Shown piece after piece: positions 49,533-64,000 of a stretch of DNA of 64,000 nt. Each line of letters starts with the position of its first letter. Within the stretch, counting starts at the first letter, position 1. Source of the DNA: Sistotremastrum niveocremeum HHB9708 (lineage: Eukaryota; Basidiomycota; Agaricomycetes; Sistotremastrales; Sistotremastraceae). The DNA lies in the NCBI GenBank assembly GCA_001630475.1, contig KV419416.1, positions 1-64,000 on the forward strand, given 5' to 3'. The notes beneath the pieces were generated by a model that did not search any database, was not told the origin of the DNA, and was given only the letters and a program-made list of their open reading frames with translations. Both the position numbers and the translations under genes were made by a program.

Positions 49533-51012
49533 ATGCCGCCCCGAAAACGATTCGAAGCGTCTGCTATCAAGAACAAGGAAAAGCGCGAACAAGTCGTCCG
49601 AGCCCGTAAAAAGGAAAAAGGACAGGAGAAATTGAAGAGAAGACTCGAGATCGCAAAAGCAGAAAAGAATGATCCAGAAGCTAAAAAGGTTCCCCCCCTC
49701 CTCCCTTCTCTTAATTATGATAATGGCTAACGGGTGGGTAGGCGAGATTGGAGAAGAATGTTCCGAGGACGTTGGATAATATGCGAGAGTTTAATCCGAC
49801 TATGATCACCGCCGACCCTCAAGCCTCTTCCTCCAAGTCAGCGACTACAGACGAAAATAAAGATAGAGGCCCCGACCCCGAATCCCTGCTCGACATCTCC
49901 CTAGACCCCTTCTCCTCCTCCCTCTCCCCTCCAACCACCTCCCTCATAGACCCATTCAAACCCCCAAAAGTCCTCCTAACCACATCTCCCCGCGCAACGA
50001 AAGTCTCGTACGAATTCTGCGAAGAATTGCTTAGTGTTATTCCAGGAGCGGAATTTGTGAGGAGGGGGAAGGGCATGAGGAATGTGGAGGTTGGGAGGAT
50101 CGCGGGGTGGGCTGCGGGACGGGGGTATGGGTGTGTTATTGTTGTTAATGAGGATCGGAAAGTGTGCAGTACGTCCCTTCCCTCCCTCCCCATTCCCTCT
50201 CCCCATCCTTCGTTTGGAATAAAAAATTGACGAGAGTGTAGACGCTCTAACACTAATCCACCTCCCCTCCGGTCCCTCCGCCTACTTCAAACTAACATCC
50301 ATAGTCCCCTCCTCCAAAATCTCCTCTCACGCCCGTCCAACACCTCACAACCCCGAATTAATCCTCAACAATTTCGTCACGAGACTCGGACATAGTGTGG
50401 GGAGGATGTTTCAGACGCTTTTTCCTTTGATGCCCCATTTTCAGGGAAGACAGGTTGTTACGCTTCATAATCAGAGGGATTTTTTGTTCTTTAGGAGACA
50501 TCGGTATGTCCCTCTTTCTTTTTTCCGGTTCTAAGGTTTTGTTGATAGCTAATGTGGGTGTAGGTATGCGTTCCGCTCAACTGAAAAAGCAGCTTTGCAA
50601 GAAATAGGACCCCGATTCACGTTAAAGCTTAAATGGCTCAAGAAGGGTCTTCCGGCTGTACGGAACTTGGGAGAGGCACCGCCTGGAGTTATGTTTGATG
50701 AAGGCGGGGAATCTGAGGAGGACGAAGGGGTCGAAGACGCTGCGAAGGATGGACGGGACAGTGTTGAGAAAGGCGAGACAGGAGAGGAGGACAGAGATGA
50801 GGATGAGGAGATGGACGATGGGGAGGACAGAGAAGAAAAGGAGGAGGAGAGGAAGAAGAAAGCGAAGAAAGTGGTTAGACCGCCTAAAGATGATGAGTAC
50901 GAGTGGATGTGGAAGGTACGCTTTTCTCATTTCTTCTGCGTGTGTAAAAATGTGGGACTGATTGTTGGTGTAGCCTGAGTTGGAAACGACAAGGAGGACT
51001 TTCTTCTTGTGA
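49533..51012 (+). CDS. rpf1: Ribosome production factor Rpf1, Brix domain, 411 aa, five exons
   Basis: Exons: 49533-49688, 49742-50168, 50242-50503, 50564-50915 and 50974-51012. The basic N-terminus (KNKEKREQVVRARKKEKGQ) is followed by TLDNMREFNPTMI and the Brix domain. This begins PPKVLLTTSPRAT and has VIPGAEFVRRGKGM, NEDRKV and the later GHSVGRMFQTLFP and GRQVVTLHNQRDFLFFRRHRYAF blocks. A lysine/glutamate-rich insert near residue 330 precedes the closing YEWMWKPELETTRRTFFL, typical of Rpf1. Rpf1 acts in the nucleolus in 27S pre-rRNA processing and 60S assembly. Halves of exons 2 and 3 differ sharply in synonymous codon choice (see findings). Confidence 0.92.
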
Positions 51013-52026
51013 TCTTGTGGTCTCTTCAATCGTTCATCCATGATTCGTGTCTCGTTTCTACATCATCATCATCATCTTTCTACCCATCCATTCTCCATCG
51101 CCGCTATTCATCTATTCCTTTATTTCTCGTCAATTCTCATACACCATCGACCAATTCCAACCCAATCCATTCAAAGACAATATTCGATTTCATTCATATA
51201 TCCACCCATCCAAATGCCCACATATGGAGATACGCAGACACGAAATGAGATGTCAAGCCAACGCCTCGACTCCTCGAGTTGCGCCATATAGGGTTCTTAT
51301 GAAGTGACACCTCCACAGGCTCTGACTATCTCATCGGTGTTCGAGTTGACGTGCTTCGCGAATCAGAATCGTCATCCCTGATCGTCAATGACTCGTCTTC
51401 TCATGCCACTCCCTATCTCCTTGCCACTTCAAACTTGGTTATAGCACTGATAGTCGTATGTTTAGAAAGAGTGATTGATAATGCAGAAAGGTGCTGACGA
51501 ATGTGATGACGATGGGAAGTTTCAATTAGGAACAGAGGTTCGATACATTGAATGCCGTGATCGGATGTCCGTCCCGCCGATTCAGCCGTCGCCGTCGGTG
51601 CCGAGTCTGAGTTGAGGGCAATAAATTCCTCTTTCTTCTCGTTCTTTCGTTCTTTCGTGCCAGCAACGTCGATTGCTCGTTCTGCAGCTTGTGCATTGCA
51701 GGAGTAGGACTGTACAGCTGCTATTTCTCTAGCTCGTAGTGCGCATTGGAAGCTGCCACAGGGACATCTGGTACATCTCGATATCGAGATTCAGTATTCT
51801 CTATCGAGTCGACGCTGAGAGCGAGTGATCCTCATTTTCCAGTAATATTAATCAACTAGGTGAGTCTCTCTGTGCCTGTCATCGCCTCAGAGCCAAGCTG
51901 AGCAGCGACAGTATATCTAATTCTACATCGTCATCGAGCTCCAGCTCATCGAAAATCCGAGCAATAATCTCGACCCACCAAAACATCCTCAACGTATCCA
52001 TCATCAACACTCATCGAGTCCAAGAC
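51013..52026. other. 1 kb upstream region of the ABCC gene
   Basis: No coding exon recognised. Pyrimidine-rich stretches with CATCATCATC runs lie near 51061-51080. A GTGAGT...CTCAG interval near 51860-51890 could be an intron in a long 5' leader of the transporter gene. Rpf1's 3' flank is at the left. Confidence 0.45.
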
Positions 52027-58063
<6,037 letters not shown>

Positions 58064-58265
58064 TATAGTATTAGACACCAATAGACATTTTCTTGGTTGA
58101 GGGGTATCTCTCAAAAGCACCTACGCTATATTTAGCGCTACATTAAGCTTTTTGTGGCGCTTGTCGCCGTTTTAGAAAGTCCCTTGACGTCATTGAACTC
58201 CGACACCACCGTGGGTGTTGCCTTTTCGAAAATGAAGGCAATTAGAGCTCGCTTTCTTTTCTCTT

Positions 58266-61070
58266 ATGGCATCAACGCCTCCTCGTCCTCGAGTCCGTCC
58301 AGTAAGCATAGACCTATCAAATAATAATGACCGTGGACGGTCTCCAAGGTCTCAAAACGATGCTACGAGGTCAGTCTCGACCAATGTCTTTTTCCACGTC
58401 GAAATTCTAACAACGAGCCCGGACAGCACGTTGCACGACGATGAGCATCAGGCCTCTCGTCAAACATCTCTAGACACTGATACAGTCACCAACTCGTCTG
58501 ATGAGTTCGATTGGGAAGCTGAAGACGAGGTGGCGCCCACCGATCTCATAGCTGACAAAAAGGCGAGGAGGGGAAGGAAGATTTATCAAGCTTTTATGCG
58601 ACTCGCAAGACCTCTTCGGATCATCACTATCGCGCTTCTGGGTGCTGGCATCCTTATCACTCCATATCTCGTTTTCAAATTCCAATTTACCAACTTGACC
58701 AATGTGCGACCTCACGTTCGGGCCTGGTCTTTGTGGTTGACCATCTCGTGGGCTTTGGCATGTTTCACGTCGCTGATCGTGCACGTCATCCCAAGGATCC
58801 TTATCAGAGTTGTGGTGGCCATCTATGGGAAGGTGAGTTTGACTCATTCTGTTCAATCTGTGTCACTGAAATTGACCTCCTGTCGTATTCAGCCTCACCA
58901 GAATCTCGTCATGCAAGTTGAACTCTTCATGGCTGTCACTGGCTGGCTAAAACTCTGCCTCGACATCTCCTGGATGTGGATCACCCTTTCCGTCCTGAGA
59001 GCCGTCCTGAATCCTCCCGGTAAATATTGGACCATCGTCAACCGCGTCATGCAAGCCCTCTTCTCAGCCTCCATTATTCTCCTCGTCGAGAAAATCTTCC
59101 TCCAATTCGTCGCCATTCGCTTTCACAAAAAAGCTCTCTCCGATCGTCTCACAGAAAATCGACTAGCTCTCAAAGCTTTAGACAGACTGTCTAATGCTCA
59201 GCCTTCTTCGGCTAAGAAGACAGGGATGCACGGCCGATCTAGAACAGCTCTTAACGGAATCAAAGACTCACCCGCTAGCTCCCGCGGGAACTCCATTGAT
59301 CTTTTGCGCGTCGCTAACAATCCTGATCTCACAAAAGATCAACTCGTCAAGGAGGCAGAAAAGCCCATGCCAACGCGCCACAAGCAAAGACAAGAGCGAA
59401 GGAAGAAAAAGAATCTCATGGCCGGTATCATCGTGGATCAAGTCGGGGGGGCTATTGGCCAGATCGCTTTGAAGGATTCGAAGCTCAACAAGCAAGGCGA
59501 TGTTGGGAGTCTGTGGTCTGCACGCCGTCTTGCACGCAAGTTGTTTGAGGGACTTGCAGCTTCGGGGGATGATCGGTCGTATCTCATTGTTGATGGTCAG
59601 TAGCTGGTTGCATTGAGCATCCTATGACTGACCGTCTTTCAGATTTCTATCCTTACTTCCCTACAACAGCGGAAGCAGTAAGCGCACTCGAATCCACAAT
59701 CATGCCACATGCTGACCCTCGTTTCGAAGGAAACGGCTTTCGCTATTTTCGACAAAGATAATAATGGCGATATATCGAAACGAGAGATGCGCGAGGCTGT
59801 CCAGAGAATTTATCGCGAGCGCAAGGCGCTCACAGCAAGTTTGAAGGTTAGTGCCAATTCCTTCTGTTCCAACTAGTGCTCAGTGCGTGCAGGATGTTGG
59901 CAGTGCCGTTGCGAAACTCGACGCGGTTCTCGTTTTCATTGCCCTCTTGGCCACAGCATTCATATCCCTCCTAATCTTCAACCGGTCAGTCACTTGTTGG
60001 CATACAGTTCGAACCAATGACGCTGAAGTTTGCCTGCCAGATCCGATACCATTCAGTCCCTCGTGCCTCTCGCTACTATCGTTCTTGGCTTCTCCTTCAT
60101 CTTTGGCCATAGGTGCGCACACTTTATCGTTATGAAGGGCATTAGGTGACATCTGCGTCAGCGCACAACTTCTATTCGAATCTCTCATTTTCATCTTCTC
60201 TACTCACGTATTTGACGTACGTCTGGATTACCTGTCTTTTGATCTTGCATTAAATAACACTGAATGATCCAGGTCGGTGATCTGGTTATGATCGATGATC
60301 AAGTACGCATCTTGCTATGAAATATACTATCGCTCCGAAACTAACATCAACGCAGATCTTGCTCGTTAAAGAGTTCGGCCTCTTTTCCACGACTTTCCGG
60401 CGCGTGGATGGGACTGAAGTCATCGCCCCCAACACTTTACTCGCCTCCTCAAAACTAATTCACAATCTTCGCCGAAGTAACTCAATGTGGGAGACCACAA
60501 ATCTGACAGTTGCATATGACACACCTCTCGAGGTAAGTTTGGATAAGGATGCACAGATTGCGAGGCCAACGCTAAGTGCGTGTAGGCTATTGAACAGCTC
60601 AAGTCAAGGCTCCAGAGCTATGTTGCAAGTAACAATCGCGAATGGAGCGGCGTCGGCGTCAATATTGACAAAATGGAATTCCAGAATTCTATTCAGCTGA
60701 TCATTGCTATGGAACGTAAGTGATCAAGCTTGTGCCGCTCAGATCATGTTCTCACAGTATCCTTAGATAAAGCCAATTGGCAAGATTGGGGAGGCGTACG
60801 TATCACACTTCATATAACCTGATCTGCGTCTAACCTCTATTGTAGCGATGGGCTCGTCGAACTGCATTCATGCGCAACCTCAAGACCGTCTTAGAAGAGC
60901 TCGAGATTGGCTATTCGCTTCCATTACAACCCATTTACGTACAAGGCTCATCCAGTGCAACAGCGAGAGCAGCTGTAGAACTCGCCGAGTCCTTGGGCAA
61001 TGCTGCGTCCCTCTCGTCAGGGGATATGCACCGTGCTCCGGCTCCTTCTATTCAAGTTAGTAGTATCTAG
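58266..61070 (+). CDS. EF-hand mechanosensitive channel, MscS family (Msy1/Msy2-like), 743 aa, 12 exons
   Basis: Exons: 58266-58832, 58893-59595, 59643-59677, 59730-59846, 59893-59984, 60041-60112, 60162-60216, 60273-60302, 60356-60532, 60586-60715, 60767-60795 and 60846-61070. After a long cytosolic N-terminus come several membrane helices ([42 protein letters not shown]). A canonical EF-hand loop (Asp443-x-Asp-x-Asn-x-Asp-x-Ser-x-x-Glu454, in [14 protein letters not shown]) is followed by the MscS core: pore helix region and [29 protein letters not shown] with PNTLL. In fission yeast Msy1/Msy2 are ER channels that limit calcium rise on osmotic shock. Calcium gating here is inferred. The start is 202 bp after the ABCC stop. 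Confidence 0.9.
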
Positions 61071-61409
61071 ACTTCAGACATTCTTTTCATTCTTGCCACA
61101 TCTTTCGTTCCTTCTTCTTGTCATTACATTCATCCGTTTCCCACTACATCTGACCACTACCGCATCATCCATTCCGTCGCATCGCATCGCATTGCCTAGC
61201 TATAGACCATCATTACCTCGTTTTCGTACTGCTATCATTTGTCATATATTTATCCAGTCAATGGATCATGGAAGCTGGCAACCCGATCACCCTGAATACC
61301 ATTTCCAGAGCGCTCACGTCGACAGTACCGGACTCTCAGCATTATGAAGAGGAATGCGGCGTTTTGATAAATAGTGATATAATCTACTCTACAGCAAAAT
61401 CTGGAAGGG
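61071..61409. other. Convergent 3' region, MscS and F-box genes
   Basis: No gene seen. Pyrimidine-rich with TTCTTTC and CATCGCATCGCATTG runs. It should hold the polyadenylation signals of both converging genes. Confidence 0.5.
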
Positions 61410-62786
61410 CTATCTCAATAACATCGTACCAAGTGGGTAGTCGGATGCTCTATTTATGTGCTTGAACCGCTTCCGAAGCTGCTCCTTCAATGCGTCACAG
61501 GAAGGCGAGGTCATGTCGCAGGTAGCATGCAAGGTAGTCCGCTGCATGACCAGGTCAAATATTTCTCTCCGGCGCTGATTCATCTGTTCTCCTTTTACTA
61601 CAATCCGCCGTGTAGTAGATGGAGTGGGAACCAAGCGTTCAAAATTTCCATCTGCGTCATACGTATCTAGGAGTTGGAGAGAGGATAGGATACTGGGATC
61701 CAATTTGCGGCGCTGATAAAATGCGTCCGCCAGTCGAGGGTCTGTGGCACTGATGAGGTAGATGGTCGATAATGAGCAGAATGAGCCCAATCGGTCCACC
61801 AGACGTTCGGGATTGACGGTGCAGCGTGAAATACATAGTCTGCGGAGTGGCGGTGCGACACATGAGATAATCGTCAGCGCCATTAAAGGAGAGTCCAAAG
61901 CTCGGTCGATCACGAAGGACTGCAGGTTCGGAAGGTATAATGCCCTGAGAAATCCGTTTATAGGCCATGAACCCCCAACCTGCAGATGTAACAGGCTCTC
62001 CAGCCTGAGAAATCCATAATTTGCATAAGAGCATTTCAAGGCCACAGGAAGCTCTTCCAACTCTACAACCAAGGTTTGTAGGTGCGACATGGTCTGAAGA
62101 GCGGGCATGAGACGATTGGGATAAGGGAAGGAATTGGTGTTTGTGTTGAAAAGCTCCAGTATCCTGACTTGACTAAAGTCAAGGATTTTGAAGTTCATGG
62201 TTACGCTGCAGAGGGATATGGACCGAACGGGCTTGCTGTCCGGAAAGACGTGTCGTGGCCAGAAAGGGATTGGGGAGGAGCAAAATAGAGGCTTTTCGCT
62301 AGGCCATCGATCATCGACATGAAGGCTGACTTCCTCGTAGGTATTCAGACCCATTTTAAATGCCGACCAGTCGAAAGTTTCGATGTCCCCATCAAGGTGG
62401 AATGACCTGATGTCAAAATTCCGCTTGCCGGCTTGTAGGGTCTCTGTAATATATTGCCATTCTTCCGTCAGAGTTTGCTCTCTGACCAATGCGACGATAG
62501 TGATGCTGCGAGGGATGTCCAAGTCGCCGAGACGTTCCTTCCACAGATCGTATTTGAGTTTCGGTGAGCGGTGGTCAAGCCAGATGTACGACCATAGCGG
62601 TGCATAAGCCAATGCTACCGCCCTCCAATAGCTGCAGACCACCACTGCTACCGCTGGAAAGTTATGGTGGCCGCGAACTGCTAGCTCGAATATGACGGTA
62701 AGCAGCTCATAGGGAAGCCGCCGGCTGAGATCTGAGCTTTCGATCTTGCTTTCGATGGCACTGCTCCTGGTAGATGTCCGCAGCAA
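61410..62786 (-). CDS. F-box protein, 458 aa, single exon
   Basis: An uninterrupted frame begins MLRTSTRSS. The F-box DLSRRLPYELLTVIFELAV and VVVCSYWRAVALAYAPLWSYIWLDH occupies residues 20-75. An irregular leucine-rich region of substrate-binding type follows (LRALYLPNLQSFVIDRAL, LRRLCISRCTV). The family recruits substrates to SCF ubiquitin ligases. It lacks introns, unlike the other genes here, which is usual for many mushroom F-box paralogs. It looks intact. Confidence 0.8.
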   Translation of the reverse strand: MLRTSTRSSAIESKIESSDLSRRLPYELLTVIFELAVRGHHNFPAVAVVVCSYWRAVALAYAPLWSYIWLDHRSPKLKYDLWKERLGDLDIPRSITIVALVREQTLTEEWQYITETLQAGKRNFDIRSFHLDGDIETFDWSAFKMGLNTYEEVSLHVDDRWPSEKPLFCSSPIPFWPRHVFPDSKPVRSISLCSVTMNFKILDFSQVRILELFNTNTNSFPYPNRLMPALQTMSHLQTLVVELEELPVALKCSYANYGFLRLESLLHLQVGGSWPINGFLRALYLPNLQSFVIDRALDSPLMALTIISCVAPPLRRLCISRCTVNPERLVDRLGSFCSLSTIYLISATDPRLADAFYQRRKLDPSILSSLQLLDTYDADGNFERLVPTPSTTRRIVVKGEQMNQRRREIFDLVMQRTTLHATCDMTSPSCDALKEQLRKRFKHINRASDYPLGTMLLR

Positions 62787-63157
62787 TTTCGAAGCTGAGG
62801 CCTTCTGCGAGAAATCACTATCAGGAAGAGTATTTGAAAGCGAGGAGCTTGAATCGAACCAGGAATTTCACCAACTCCTTCGACCGCTGCCGGCGCGAAA
62901 GCAACTTGGGGAGTTGCATGATAATATCCTGGCTGCACTATCAGTTAGACGATTTAATATTTGTGATACGGTTAAAGAGTGACAACCTTTCGAGAACTCG
63001 GGGTACTCGATGTAAGTCCACGAAGGGTATGCGGCCAAATGCTTGAGAACAAAAGGCGCTCAGAGTTACGAGTGCCCAACGCAACAATATACTTGACGCG
63101 GAATTTACTAGTAGTTCATTGCTATGATACATATATGTCATCAGATTTACATATCAT
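62787..63157. other. Intergenic 370 bp between F-box gene and Clf1
   Basis: It must hold the promoter of the minus-strand F-box gene and the 3' end of Clf1. No TATA box or coding exon was recognised. Confidence 0.5.
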
Positions 63158-64000
63158 CTACTCTCCATCACTTGCACTACTACTCTCTTCATCTCTCTCA
63201 CTCTCTGTCCGCCGTCGACTATTTTCTTCACGGCGGGGCTTGTCCTCGTCCTCATCCATGCGATCATCATTAGCAGACCCACCCACGTCGACGTCCATCT
63301 TCTTCTCCGCCTGAGACTTCTTCCATGCATGTGCACGTTGGAGAAATTTGAAGGCCATCGTGTTGTTTTCACGTTCGTCGTCAGGGAACACCCAAGCTGA
63401 GTCTATCACGACAAATTAGCATCGGAACCAAAATCGTAAGATGAGAAAGACGGAAATGCGTAGGCGGAAGACTGCAGTGCTGAAATCGTGATGCGGGAAC
63501 GGGTTGGTGTTGGACTCACAAGTTTCTTTCTGACCATACTCATCGTCCCTCAGTTTCTCCGTCTTCCACGGCATCATCGCCTGCACATTCTTAATCTCCA
63601 CCTCTTCTCCACCATCCTTCTCCCAGTTCAACCAAGCATCCAACAAGAACCGTCGCTAACAAAGTCGTCAGATATACCCTCAATATAAGGCACAACACTC
63701 ACTCCATCGTTTTCTTGACGAGACTTGAGATCTTGATAACCCCGTCTGAATACGCTCCGTGCCAACTCCCTATCACCAGGCTTGACGATATCTTCCTTCT
63801 CTTCTTCCTCATCTTCCTCATCCTCGTCAGCAGCAACGCGTATCTCATTCCCTTCGAAAAGAGCCCATGCAACCCAAACTTTCCAGTGTCCACTCTGTCT
63901 CACGAGTCTCTCATACAGAGCTCTAACGCGTTCACGTTCACCTTCCCCAACTTCGACTTCGAAATCGATATATCCTTTCCAGAGAAGTTCGGGCATCTCG
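63158..64000 (-). CDS. clf1: Clf1/Syf3 (Crooked-neck-like) splicing factor, 3' part, cut by window edge
   Basis: Three C-terminal exons are visible (minus): 64000-63703 (continues beyond the window), 63655-63520 and 63402-63158, with introns 63656-63702 and 63403-63519. The protein carries HAT-type tetratricopeptide repeats (MPELLWKGYIDFEVEVGEGERERVRALYERLV). Then come RRFLLDAWLNWEK, the AMMPWKTEK block and the family-typical VFPDDERENNTMAFKFLQRAHAWKK, with an acidic tail. Clf1 is a scaffold of the Prp19-associated (NTC) complex that activates the spliceosome. The 5' part lies outside the window, so length and start are unknown. Confidence 0.88.

Overview
The window looks like nuclear DNA of an Agaricomycete (mushroom-forming basidiomycete). 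Almost every gene is cut by many 45-60 bp GT-AG introns with CTNAY-like branch points. The gene types are those that expand in this group: NACHT-WD40 NLR proteins, F-box/LRR proteins and hAT-like DNA transposons. These sit next to ordinary eukaryotic core genes. No bacterial, viral, tRNA or rRNA feature was recognised.

Accessory half (about 1-37 kb). A leucine-rich F-box-type gene on the minus strand (726-7805) is split by a 4,882 bp DNA transposon (1122-6003) with hAT-style ends, a perfect 8-bp target duplication and an open 945-residue DDE-type transposase. A second, non-autonomous element (4949-5799) lies inside it with its own perfect 8-bp duplication. From about 10.4 to 30.6 kb runs a tandem NLR array. 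It holds a 5'-truncated copy (A) that keeps only the last seven WD blades, then two complete ten-exon genes (B, 1,641 aa; C, 1,667 aa) of architecture C2 - helical linker - NACHT - two WD40 propellers. A direct repeat of about 5.94 kb (10377-16320 and 19886-25820) covers the second propeller of one gene, a 4.1 kb spacer and the C2 part of the next. The rest (30.6-37.4 kb) is gene-poor, with possible F-box relics, a 771 bp inverted-repeat element and two 98-bp perfect hairpins.

Core half (about 37.4-64 kb). In order: a PRISE-type enone reductase (-), a Vps5/SNX1 sorting nexin (+), an F-box protein (+), a UCH-type deubiquitinase (-), a p24/TMED cargo receptor (-), the ribosome factor Rpf1 (+), a 25-exon ABCC vacuolar transporter (+), an EF-hand MscS channel (+), an F-box protein (-) and the 3' end of the splicing factor Clf1/Crooked-neck (-). 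Four copies of a TATA-headed, transcription-unit-like repeat surround the UCH gene. In the UCH-to-ABCC block, exons show a striking synonymous switch: codons ending in A/C in the first half, then codons ending in G/T in the second half.

The genes do not form one pathway. The left half is a birth-and-death zone of recognition proteins and transposons. The right half is housekeeping: membrane traffic (Vps5, p24, ABCC, MscS), ubiquitin turnover (UCH, F-box), ribosome assembly and splicing.
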